DNA of 64,000 bases, from positions 13,534,832 through 13,598,831 of the forward strand of contig CM055870.1 in assembly GCA_029582165.1 (NCBI GenBank), given 5' to 3'. Every line of letters begins with the position of its first letter. The stretch's first letter is position 1. This DNA is from Portulaca oleracea (lineage: Eukaryota; Streptophyta; Magnoliopsida; Caryophyllales; Portulacaceae). A program made the translations under genes and the position numbers. This document shows positions 12,580-23,600 of the stretch, one piece after another. The notes below the pieces were generated by a model. It was given only the letters and a program-made list of their open reading frames with translations. It made no database searches and was not told where the DNA came from.

Positions 12580-12606
12580 CCGTGCATCGCACAGGTTTAA
12601 GACTAG
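12580..12606 (+). mobile_element. Second Helitron 3' terminus
   Basis: CCGTGCATCGCACAGG forms a slightly imperfect version of the same hairpin, followed by TTTAAGA and CTAG at 12603-12606. The next base begins the target duplication of the LTR-like element at 12608. Confidence 0.75.
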
Positions 12607-12607
12607 T

Positions 12608-15600
12608 TGTAAAACCCCGAAAAATCTAAAGATGTTGACCGTGACGTTGTTAGTAAATTAGGTTTGACTTCGTTATTTTATTATTCGTTTGTGTTTATTT
12701 TTGCTAACACTTGAGCTCGTAGGATCGTGAGAGACTAACAAGGGTATATCGGTAATTTCGTGGATTTAGTATTATTAGTTTTACTCTATTTTAGTATTAT
12801 TATTAATTTTATTGTGTTATATGATTAATTATGTGAATATTAATTGCTATGTGATTACTATTAATATTATTATTAGTATTATTATTATTGTTGCTATTAT
12901 TATTATTATTAGTTGTTTTTCAGAAAAATCAAATTTTAATTGTTTTAGTTTTGGGTCTGGTTAAGATTAAGAGTGTTTAATTGGGCCTTAAGTATTAGCT
13001 AATATAAAAACTCCTCCCTCTCTCCCTCAAACCCTAATCTCTCTAAACCCTAACCCTACACTCCTCTCTTTCTCTCTCTCTCTCTCCCTCCCCGTGTGTC
13101 TGCCGCCGCGCCACCCAACCACCGTCGCACTGCCGTCCACACCACCGGCAGCCACCGCAACCACCATCACCGTTCTCCTTTTCTCCTTCTCTCTCTCTCG
13201 AACTCTCTTTCTCACTCCCTCCGTTCGACTGCCCCTGCCGCGCCACCACCGACGCATCGCGCTGCCTCCCGCCCAGCCGCGACTCTCGCCTCTGCAACAC
13301 TTGACGTCGATCGGCGACACACCGACCGAAAAGACGCGTAGTTAGGGGAAGTTGCTGCTGTCCGAAGCCCAGCGACCACCTCCGACGAGTATCAACGCCG
13401 ATCGCCATCGCCGCCGACGCCGCCACGCCACGCCGCCAAAAACCGCCGCCAAAACCCCTTGACGTAAACCCTAATATTTTCTTTTGAAACCTTTCTTGTT
13501 TTTTTTTGTGTTTCTGATTATCATCACTATTATTATTATTGTTATCTCTTGATTTTTTGTTTAATTTTGTAATCTGGGTAATTAAGGGTGTAATTTTTAT
13601 TAAGTTGTTATTTGTAATTATTGTTCTTGTGTTGTATTATTATGTGTAATTTGTCTAAATTATTTTATGTAAACTTTATGTTCTAAATTGGTGTATTAGG
13701 GTTGTAATAGTTGTAGTAAAATTATTAATGTTAAATTGTTTGGTATATTTGTTTTCTTGTGAAGCATGTTTAGGGTTTTAAAAAAACTATTTTTTGTTGT
13801 ATGCACAAATCTTTAAAGTGTAATTACCTAGATTAATTCTTGAATTGTTAGTTAAATATTCACATGTTCTTTAATTCTCTTAGGGTTCATTCATGTTTAG
13901 TTTCATGTTTAAATCTTGTTAAATAAGTTAGGTTGATTGAATTACTAAAGTTCGATTCTTGATTATTAATTTATGATTCTTGATTTTATCTTGTTTAAAG
14001 CAATTGGTTGTTGGGATTCTTGATTAGTAGTTTAAATGTTTATATGTTCTTTATAGTTATTCACATGTTCTTTAAGTTCTTTCTTGTTTATTGGTTAAGA
14101 AATTCATGTTTAGGTTAGTGTTAATATTTCATGCATGCTTTTAGGGTTAGTAGAAATATTAAAGTTGATTTCATGTTTTACTTTTTGGTTTTGATGATAG
14201 GAGGTTTGATGTTTGGACCTTAGTTGGGTTAGGTTAATTACTTTGGACCTAAGTTACTGTTTTAAACCCAAATTAGGACCCCGGGATCGGATTGGTGGAA
14301 GTTAGAACCGAATTTGCAAATTAAATCGAAACCGGTAACGGGACAGTTTTGATGGGGTCTAAAGATCGGGTCACCACGGTTAGTGTAGTTGTCTTTTGAT
14401 CGAACCCTTTGGACTGGAGCTTCCCTTAGATGTTAGCTTTAATAGTAATTTTACGGACCGGACTTTGGAATTTTATAAGTCGAGTTATACCCCAATTACC
14501 AGGCCTAGGTCAGATCTGGACAGGTTGGGAAGATGACGGTTTTAGAGGATCTTAAAGCGTGTGTTGGGTCTCGAGTTCAACTTAAGAGTTTTAGCAAACA
14601 TCCCGAGGTTTCCGGAAAGTCCAAAACCAGACCCGTAGGATGTCGGGAAGTCAAGTTACGACCCTTTTTGTGTGGATGCTGTAATCTGTCTTGTTATGTG
14701 AAATTGTTAATAAATGTGTTGTTGATTGAAAATGTTTACTTTGTGTTATTATGCGATTACTTGGAAAGTGTTAGGTAATTTAAAGTGTAAATTCATGATT
14801 GATAGGAACCTATAGGGTTCCTAGGGGAGAGTTAGTTAGAAGGTAGTTAATACTAACTTCGAAGGGCTCGTTTTGATTAGAATAATTATTCTATTTTAGG
14901 CCCAAGCTAACTCGCGTCGTTAGTGAGCTCAAGTGTGTTCGTTTTGCTGTGAAGTGAAGTTAACTAGGTAATGTCTATTCTCTAATCCCCACTGGGATGC
15001 TCTTTAAATGTGTTTTAATGTTTTCTAATCTGTTTTGAGAATTACATCCCGAAAGGGGACTTTATGTGGAAAATGTGATCATCTGTTTTGGTTAACTGTT
15101 TGTACTTTTGTGATATTTGATTTATTGAGTTGAGAATTGAGATGGTCTTTTATTAGTGGTTTTCTTATTGGTTTTGATAACCTGGGTTGGGTTTGACTTG
15201 AGAGCTGTGAGCTGAGTGTTGCATATGACACTAATAATTCAAAGTAAAACATTAAGCGGGTTATTGTTTTGATGCCTTTGATAGGCTAATATTTTTGCGG
15301 ACGATAACCCGGAGACCAGGAGTTGATGCCTGTATGGGTTATGTGTCAGGAGATCAGGGTCTCATCCCTGATATAAGTTAGATGTTTGTGATGCCTTTGG
15401 TAGGCGAATGTTTTGATACCTTTGGTGGGCGATTGTTTTGATGCCTTTGATAGGCTAATGTGTTTTGCGGGCGATAACCCGGAGACCAGGAGTTGATGCC
15501 TCTATGGGTTATGTGTCAGGAGATCAGGGTCTCATCCCTGATATAGGTTAGATGTTTGTGATGCCTTTGGTAGGCGAATGTTTTGATGCCTTTGATAGGC

Positions 15601-16087
15601 GATTGCTTTGATGCCTTTGGTAGGCGAATGTTACTCTGAGGGATATGGTATCCCGCCCGCATAATAAAATATGGATTGGTTGGGTTGAGGGAAGTAGTTG
15701 AGGGATTAAAGGTTTGTGAAATGGTTTGACTTGTTCCCTCTCCCTCAAATGAATTGAAATGAACTTAACTTGTTTTTAACGTTAGGGGTAGACATTATTG
15801 AGATTTCCCCCTCATTTTTGAAATGTTTTGTTTTCAGGTGATGATCAATATGCTGGGGACGGGAATTAGAAGTGAGGACGACAGTTGTAGTTTTGAGATT
15901 TATTTCTAAGTATGAGTTTGTTAGTTGGTTTGCCGTTGACAGACAGTTGTAGTTTTCCTTCTCGCCTTGTATTCCTTCGGGGATATGGCAGTGACGCCCA
16001 ATAAGAGTTTGAGTCTTCCGCAAAATTTTGTCTGTTAACGTTAGTTTGACTTTGACTTTTCTATAATTGAATTTCCGGGGCGTTACA
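12608..16087. mobile_element. Long LTR-like element (solo LTR?), 3.48 kb
   Basis: It begins TGTAAAACCCCG and ends CGGGGCGTTACA, giving TG...CA ends with a 12-base imperfect inverted repeat, and is flanked by a perfect 5-base duplication CTAGT (12603-12607 and 16088-16092). I see no reverse transcriptase, gag or internal second LTR, so it looks like one very long LTR or a non-coding (LARD-like) derivative. A TATA box (TATAAAA near 13003) precedes a pyrimidine-rich leader and a GC-rich stretch to about 13460, which would fit LTR promoter activity on the plus strand. Family assignment is open; long LTRs with these ends occur in Tat-type gypsy elements. Confidence 0.65.
15266..15604 (+). repeat. 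169-base tandem duplication inside the long LTR
   Basis: Two successive units (15266-15434 and 15435-15604) are almost identical. Each is built from a smaller phrase, GATGCCTTTG(A/G)TAGGC, that recurs six or more times here, including once more after the second unit. Confidence 0.85.
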
Positions 16088-16092
16088 CTAGT

Positions 16093-16432
16093 TCTTATAA
16101 ATATTAGTGTTTTGTGAGATAACGTTTTGAGGAGCGTTCAGTGTTTCATGTAATGTTTTGTGAAATGTTAATAATGTCAACTTTTATTGTTTAGAGTAGC
16201 ATTTCATATTTTTAGATTAAAAAATACCCTTTGAAAATTTATCTTTGGAAATTATCAATATCCTTTTTACATCAATTCACATTAATTTGCTAAGCCAATT
16301 GCTAAATTTACCGAATACAATTTTCATTTGAATAGTCATCCTTTAACTGCTATATCCGCTATCTAAATTGTTATATGTTACATAAATTGTTATCCGCTAT
16401 CTAAAATGCTAATTTTGCCGAACATGACCTAA
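16093..16432. mobile_element. hAT-like MITE, copy 1
   Basis: This AT-rich stretch (TTTTGTGAGATAACGTTTTG ... TAAAATGCTAATTTTGCCGAAC) matches, in reverse orientation, the element at 28972-29375. Shared parts include the TATCCGCTATCTAAA phrases, the ATTAATTTGCTAAGCCA-like part and the end GCCGAAC. Two dispersed copies with similar ends indicate a MITE family; target duplications were not resolved. Confidence 0.6.
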
Positions 16433-17524
16433 ATACTTTCATAGTTTCATGCTAAAACTCTAAGATCGAAAATCCATATTAGAAATGTCAACTATGTCTA
16501 CTGTTAAAAGTACTTAATTTTTCACTTAATTTCTTTTTTGTAAGATTTTTAGCTTAAATTGTAATGTATTAAAGCTAGAGCAACAGAAGGATTGGTTTTA
16601 AAATATTATGCTAACTAGAGTTACTTCCTTTCAATTTTTAAACTTAGAGATTGTCAGATAATTTCAAATGTATAAGATAGGAACTACGAGAAACAAGGCA
16701 AAATAAGCTAAGCATAAGGATATCTTAATCACAAGAATATAATTGGGCTTAAGCATGTTTAAGATTAGTTATTAAAGTCTAAATTGACCCAATTAAGGAA
16801 ACGCCAATTGTGTTTGATGGAACACGGACCGTTACATAATTCGAGAGTAAAGATAGGCAGAATGACTCAAGTACGGACCGTGTCAGTGCCATTTGTTGCA
16901 ACGCTTTGAGTTTTTGCCTTGCTTTCTCTTTGATAGTTTCCTATAAGTTATACATGGATAATGAATATGTTTATCATTATTATCTAATCATCCTCCATGC
17001 AAGCTATATCCATCTTCAAGGGATTCCTATTCTATTCTAAATGCCTCTTCAAGGGCCTATAAATAAGATGCTTGTAGCCATTATTCAATTCACTTCATTC
17101 CATTCTCAACACCCTTGCTTTAGTGTTGAATTGCATCAATCTTGGAGTTTGATCATGGAGGTTTGAAATCAAGTTCTTAGAATTTCCTTAGCAGGGTTTC
17201 ATCTCTAAAACTTTATACGGTGGATACAAATGTTTAAGAAGAGTAGACATACTTACGACTCTCTTGCTTTACCCAGTCTTTCGCATTCATTATTGTTCGA
17301 ACAAAGGTAAAACTATTATATTAAAGTACTATCAAATCATTACGTCCTATGTTACAATCAGACTAGGATTTGTATTAGAGCATATCTAGGGTATTGCAAA
17401 CATACATAAAATATGTTCTCTCTGCTTTTTTCATTGGGTAAAGTAAGGTTGGATAGATTTGAGCAGGCTAAAGTAGAGATATGTAATGAATTTGTCTAAA
17501 CATATATAAGTTTAGGTTGGTTTA
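16433..17524. other. Intergenic, promoter-like but no gene recognised
   Basis: A TATA-like CCTATAAATAAG at about 17058 is followed by a pyrimidine-rich leader-like stretch and a possible donor at 17306 (AAAG|GTAAAA). This could be an LTR promoter remnant or a decayed gene start. No coding region follows. Confidence 0.4.
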
Positions 17525-19463
17525 GACCCTGTTCTTTTCTGCGGTTGACAAACTGCGGTGCTATAGCCACCGCAGTTTGCCACAACCCACCACAAAATAC
17601 CATTCTATCACAATTCACCACAACCCACCACATTATTTTTTCACAATTACCAATACAATATTTATATGGGAAATTGGATTCTAATAATACGAACTTTGGG
17701 CCATATAAGACTTAATAATACGAACTTTCGATTTGATTCTTAATAATACGAACTTTGACCTCCTGTTGGCCACAGTAACACGCCACCGAGTTAAGATTAA
17801 CTTAACTCGGTGGCAGCATGACGTGGCAACCGGAAAATTTTACCTTGACTTATTTTGCTAGTTTGACCGCCAAGTGGATGACATGTCATCATATCATTTT
17901 ATTTTTTTTTAAATTTTCCTCTACCCTCTCTCTTCCTTCCTCTTCATCATAATTCTAAGTTCTGAATTTCTTAGTAAAGGCCCCCCCAATCTCCATTTTT
18001 CCCCCATTAAACCTTGAAACAAGGTGCCCTTGACTCTCCTGCTACTGCCTCTACCTCTACCGCCATAGCCATGTCATCATATCATAATTCTTAGTTCTAA
18101 ATTTTCCTCCATTTTATTCCCACTAAGAATTAAAAACCTGAATCAAAGTTCCCTTGACTCTCCTGCTACTACCTTTGCCTCAACCGCCATAGCCATTACC
18201 TCCTCACCTTCGTCTTCTCCCTCCTCCGACCCCCACACGGATCCACAACCCGAATCCCCAGCACCGTCAACCCTGAACTCTCTCCACTTCAACCAAAACC
18301 ACACTTGCTTTGCCGCTACAACAGCCACTGGATAACATCCAAATACTAATCCAAATAACACAACCCAACAAAAATCAAGCAAATCCAGAAATCACACAAC
18401 CCAAATGGATGTGTAAACAGGGTATTCCTGCATAAATTCCAAGAGCACAATCCAAATCATTTGAGTACTGGACCCAACAAAAATCGAGCAAACCCATAGA
18501 GAAAACAAAAAACCCAGCAAAACTCAGGCAAATCAAGCAACCCCAGAGCAACCTTTGAACAAAGCATCTTCTTTCCAACACACACACCAACAAAAACATC
18601 TAGAAATTCGATCAAAACCCCACGACCCAACAAAAACCAAGTAAATCTTGGGAAGGAAAAGGAGAAAAAGGAAAAAGGGCGGACCTTTGGAGAAGGGGAC
18701 GATGTGGTCGTACTCGAAGCAAAAACCAAGTAAATTTGGGGAAGGAAAAGGAGAAAAAGGTGAGTTTGCCATTGAATCTTCAGCAACTTGGTTTATTGTT
18801 CTTGTATCGTGATGGTTTGCATTGTGGTATCTGAAAAAAAAAAAAACAAATTCGATTCGACACTCCGTCCTATTTGGAGAGATGAATTGGATTCGAAACA
18901 GTGAATTGGGGCAAAAAAGGGGTGAATTGGGATGATGTGAAAAGAATTGTGCCCTAATTGGGAGAGATGAATTGGGATTTGAATCCAGAAGAAGAAGAAG
19001 AAGGAGAAGAAGAAGAAGAAGATGAAGATCTGGAAAAATGAATGAGAATGACGAAGAGAAGAGAGAGAAAGAGAGAGGAAAGAGAGAGGAGAGAGAAAGA
19101 GAGAGTGACGTGGCGTTTTTTTAAGTCAAACGCTGAGCTGACAGAGTCAAACATCAAGGAGCACATGCCGCGGCTGCCAAGTCATTTTACCGACGAGTCA
19201 AAAAAACCCTAACTCGGTGGCGTGTTACTGTGGCCAACAGGGGGTCAAAGCTCATATTATTAAGAATCAAATCGAAAGTTCGTATTATTAAGTCTTATAT
19301 GGACAAAAGTTCATATTATTAGAATCCAATTTCCCTATTTATATATATAAAAACCCCACCACAACATACCAATAACACGCCACAATTACACCACAACCCG
19401 CCACAATTTCACCATACCATACCGCGCCATACCGCAGAATACTGTATAAAAGATCAGGGCCTT
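17525..19463. mobile_element. hAT-like MITE interrupted by a MULE
   Basis: The outer ends are inverted: CCTGTTCTTTTCTGCGGT on the left, and on the right the complement of CCTGATCTTTTATACAGT with TTCTGCGGT following. Both arms carry repeated CACCACAACC phrases. The Mutator-like element at 17668-19335 splits it. Related CCACA-rich elements lie near 41440-41715 and 49126-49442. Confidence 0.6.
17668..19335. mobile_element. Mutator-like element, non-autonomous, 1668 bp
   Basis: Terminal inverted repeats of about 125 bases begin GGGAAATTGGATTCTAATAA and are flanked by a perfect 9-base duplication TATTTATAT (17659-17667 and 19336-19344), the hallmark of Mutator elements. Within each terminal repeat TTAATAATACGAACTTT recurs, and near its inner edge lies a hairpin GCCACCGAGTTAAG / CTTAACTCGGTGGC (17782-17814). 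No MuDR transposase is seen. The interior has two pairs of internal duplications: TTGACTCTCCTGCTACT near 18028 and 18151, and AAACCAAGTAAAT near 18632 and 18723. It also has low-complexity GA tracts and may include captured host sequence, but I identify no source gene. Confidence 0.85.
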
Positions 19464-20673
19464 AGATAGAAACAAATAAAATTGGATAAAGTTAGCTAAA
19501 TTGGATAGTGAATAATTTACTTGGCTAAAGAACATAACCTCGATTAAATATATTACGTTTGTATTTAATTTGTGCTTTTCTTGTCATTGTATATTCTTCA
19601 TCCTAAATGAACATAACTTGAGTTAATACTTGTAGGTCATATTGTCCTTAGCATCATAAAGATGTATAAAATGTTCTCATTAACAAAAAAAAGGTCATTG
19701 TTGAAGCTTTTAACACATTATTGTGTTCTTTGATTTATTAATGTTCTGAAAAAGGGTCAAAATCAATTAGAAAAAGCTTAAACAATTTTCTAATTTAACT
19801 GCATTTTTCGAATGTTGGGTTGAAGAAATGAGCCAACACTATCTAGAAAAACCTGAAGACTTTTCTAATTTTCGGTTTGACACATTTGGGTTAGAAGAAA
19901 TGGGCCGACATATTTAGGATTTGGCTTGTCTCTTTTGGATTTATTCTTTGCATGCTAATTATTTTGGACCAAAAATTATATTAAAGTACGGTACAAAATA
20001 TGGTATCTACATTAAACTTGACTTTTTTTTTTTTGTCGGACAATTCAAATAGAATTAGATTCGAGTCAAAATCGAATTCAAACAGTAGAAAAAAGAGAAA
20101 TAGTATGTCCGAATATTCGATCAATTCGGTCAATGTCAAAATTCGAACGAAAAACCTTATCACCAAATCCAGTTTTTCCAGATCAGACAAATTCGAGTAT
20201 TCGGGTCAGACAATATTTTTATCTGCGCCAGAACATACCAAAATATACAATGATATTTTTTAACTGATAATTTTTTTTATATAATTTAATAAAATTTACA
20301 ACATTATACCATATATTCTTGTTATGGTATTTTCTGTTGTAGACATAATAATAGTAGTTTTATTTGATTAATTATTCGATATGTTGAAAATAAAAAATTA
20401 TAGCAATATTTCTTGTTTTTTTTCCTTTTCTTCGCCTCCCCAGTGAGGAAGCCTACCAAAATCGGCAGTCACCAAACTTTTGTTTATCTCACGAGTTTTA
20501 ACACCTTGAATATCCATTCGATCCCAACCCAACCCACAATTCGTCTTCTACCCCGCCACACCCAAATCAACATCTGAGCTTCTCTGGTTCGATTCCAATT
20601 TCCCAGAAATCTAGGGTTAGGGTTTTTGCAGCACTCCTAATTGGTATCTACTACTCCCGCCAACTTAGGGAAC
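19464..20673. other. Intergenic and 5' flank of the SAM-domain gene
   Basis: 19464-20400 is AT-rich without a gene; open frames around 20000 are low-complexity shadows. 20400-20673 is richer in C and T and includes a leader-like stretch just before the start codon at 20674. An AG at 20618-20632 in the sequence CTAGGGTTAGGGTTTTTGCAG could be a leader acceptor. Confidence 0.45.
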
Positions 20674-23600
20674 ATGTATGCTGATCGATTGGAGGGGGAA
20701 GCAAAGCCCTCAATCAGAGATAGGCTCAACGGCACCGTCGCCGGAAGTTCTACTCGCCGCCGAACTGTCACTGGTAAAAGGTTCGTTTTCTTACTTGCTT
20801 CTCTGTGTGATTTTGTATTTAGTTTGTTGAATTAGTAGTATCGAGTTAGTAGGGTTCTGATGTTAATTCCTGCTTCAGTTGTGAAAGTTAGGTTAGTTTT
20901 TGTCGGTTAGGGTAAGCTGAATGTGCTTTATCAGTTGATGGATGATACCTTTCCTTTTGGTTTGGAGCGAGAACAGAAATTGAATCTCGGCACTGAACAT
21001 TGCCTGAAAGTTAGATTTCGGGGTTCTTAGTTTCAGTAGTGAATCGAAGTTGGGCTCTGGTTAGATGTGCATTCTTCTCATTGTTGCTCAGAAGAATGAC
21101 GCCTTGGAACTTGAAAACCTGTAAATCGTGATGGTTGGAGTGTACTTGAAATGGACCGAAAGCAACTAATGCTGAAGAAGATGCAAACCATTTGACTTGT
21201 TTTAGATTAATCTGTGCTTCTTGGGCTTCAATGGGAGTATTCTTGCCCCACACTCATGCTGATCTTTCCACTTGGTTTCATTGACTATTGCCTGAGGAAT
21301 TTTGATGTTCAGTGCAGTCCATTTTAGACTGTGAAGGAATTTTGGGATTTAATTATGTTGGTTTGGGATGGAAGAGTGATTTACCCCTTTCCAAGTCACT
21401 TTCTTAGCCTCTCATAGTGTGCACAGTACACCTTCATATTGTCATATTAGAAAAGGTTTGCGCATGGTTAGCTCTGTTGTCAACACCAATAGTACTGGCA
21501 ATTTCTAGAGTATCCTCTATAAAATGTACAACGTTCTGTTTCCATGTAGAGAAGCGATTCCTTGTATTAGAAGGCAACCAATTCTTGATTTTCATTTCTT
21601 TGGTAATAGCCATGTCTCAATGGTTTTTCGTTTATCATTCCATTATATGTTGTGCTCTATTTGACCCGTGTGGATGATTCGAAAGCTGCTGCTACTTCTA
21701 TTTGTCAACATCTTGGGCTGTTTTTCTCTTGCTTCTTTTTTTGACAAGAAACAAAAAGTATCATAAAAGGACGTGTTAGCATGGATGCTCAGGGAGCGCC
21801 CTACAAAAGGCTATGAAATCTGAACACATAGATTACCAACTAGTCACAAAATCAACCACGTCCTTTGTACATAACAGATAGAAGACAAGCTATTGACAAA
21901 ATCTGCCACTGTAAAACAGTGGACCTGAGACTTGTTGCAAGACAATTATAGAACGTTTGGTTGGATGTAATGTATTGATAGTATAATGCTATCAACTATT
22001 GCAATTTAATCTACTATGCAATGTAATCGAAAAGTGATTGCAATGCCATGTTTGGTTATTTAAAATGGGTAGTGTAATAACAAATAGTAATGAAATTGAT
22101 CATTTTTTGTTTTTTTTATAAGAATGTATGCCCGAGAGAGAGGGGGATCAAGGTTGCGAAAGAGAGAATGAGTATGTGTGAGAGAGAGGAAATAGAGAGT
22201 GTGTGTGTGTGTATATGTGTGTGAGAGAGTAGAGAGAGACAGTGTGTGTGTTAACACAATTACATTAGTATATGTTCATTTATGTATGATTTAAATATAA
22301 TTTTGATTGCGTCTATATATGTAACAAAACGCGGTAATGCAAATAATAGTTTAATTGTGATTGCATCCAACCAAACGAGCCCTAGGGTATTGATGGAGTT
22401 GTTTTCCAGCCTGTAAAAAAGTTTCTGCACCCTTAAAAGCTTGACTGTTCCTTCCTTTCCAAATGCTCCAAAAACCACATGGGAAGTGACCGTTGCCTTC
22501 TGATTTGCTCTTTCTTATAAAAGAACATGTTCTTCTCTTGCTTCTTGCATGCTATTACTCACAAAACTTGTACATCCAGTCTATTTTGTTGTGCCTTTCA
22601 ATTCCTATCCGGATTTAGAAGGTGAGAGTGCTAGGAAGTAGGAATTACAAAAGAAAATCTTTTAAGATCTTTTGCTCAAGGTTGATGGTTGAATTGTTCC
22701 ACATATGTTTGATGCTACCGTGAGATATTATGGGGCTAGTGGTACAAACAAAGTCAGTTTTTGAATAACATCCAGCATGGGTGATGAATGACTATATGAG
22801 GCACTATGTTTTGCAATGAGGGCAAGATAACTTGTGGGCTTATACTGACTTCCTTCCCATGACATCCTGAATTTCTGGCCTAGCCATTTTATAATTGGAT
22901 AACTTCTATTGTTTGACCCTTCACTGCCATGCAAGAACAAGGGTAGGTTCTCCCCCCCCCCCCCCCCAAAAAAAAAGTCTACCTTGTTGATTATGCTTGT
23001 TCATTCAAATTTGAGGGTTTTCTTTTTCTTTTTTCTTTTTTTTTAGCTATTTGGTTCGGTTAAGGCATCGAGCTGTTGTGTCAAGGAAGTTTTGTTGCCC
23101 TCTTTTCAAGGTTTGGCTATAGTTTTGAAGCAAAGTTCAGCAATCTTTTGAAAACATTGATAATTGAATTAAATGCCGATTATGTAATTAGTTCAACCTT
23201 GTTCCTTCTAAGGGTGTTGGATACTTTGATGCTTAGGCCAAAGATGGTTGTTGATGGCATGTTTTCAAGGTGATATAGGGCATCTTGAGTTGCTATTGTA
23301 CACATGAATATTAAGAATCAAAGATTAGAGACCTCCCCCTCGTTAGCTTGATTGTTGGGGTTTATCAGGTATAGCATGATTTCAGCATCTCAAAGTACCT
23401 TAATCTCAGTAACTATAGTTTGTACAATTATAAGGCTTGGAAAGAGTGTATATGGTGTCCTTACAGCAAGTAGGGTCTGTATCTTTGAGCCTTAGATTAA
23501 AAGAGCGCGAAGCACAAAGGCTCCCGGGGCTTGGGGCACGGGGCGAGACATTGGAAACCCCAAAGAAAAAATAGAGAAGGAAGTGTGAGTGTTAAATTAG

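Larger units (their letters stand above)
9831..12606 (+). mobile_element. Cluster of nested non-autonomous Helitron copies
   Basis: The region repeats one set of modules several times. TCTATATATA followed by ATATTAATAGTA and GGGTC (Helitron 5'-like) is seen near 10330, 10577 and 12023. A phrase AAATTATTTTGGTGCAAATA recurs near 10262, 10443 and 11900, and in inverted form near 10920. Long (TAA/TTA)n runs fill the joints at 10307-10330, 10490-10560, 11668-11720, 11946-12024 and 12165-12210. Two good Helitron 3' ends are listed separately. A block of about 75 bases at 11036-11105 recurs inverted at 11730-11800 (both contain the core ATTGGCCAAT). No helicase gene is present, so these are non-autonomous copies. 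Confidence 0.65.

Noticed and set aside
13027..13426. Overlapping open frames in both strands of a GC-rich stretch
   Set aside because: Low-complexity Pro/Arg/Ser translations in several frames inside the LTR-like element; no family resemblance.
18143..18786. Minus-strand open frames in the MULE
   Set aside because: Phe/Leu/Ser-rich low-complexity translations with no transposase or host domain recognised.
19981..20263. Open frames on both strands near 20 kb
   Set aside because: AT-rich, low complexity, no splice context or family content.
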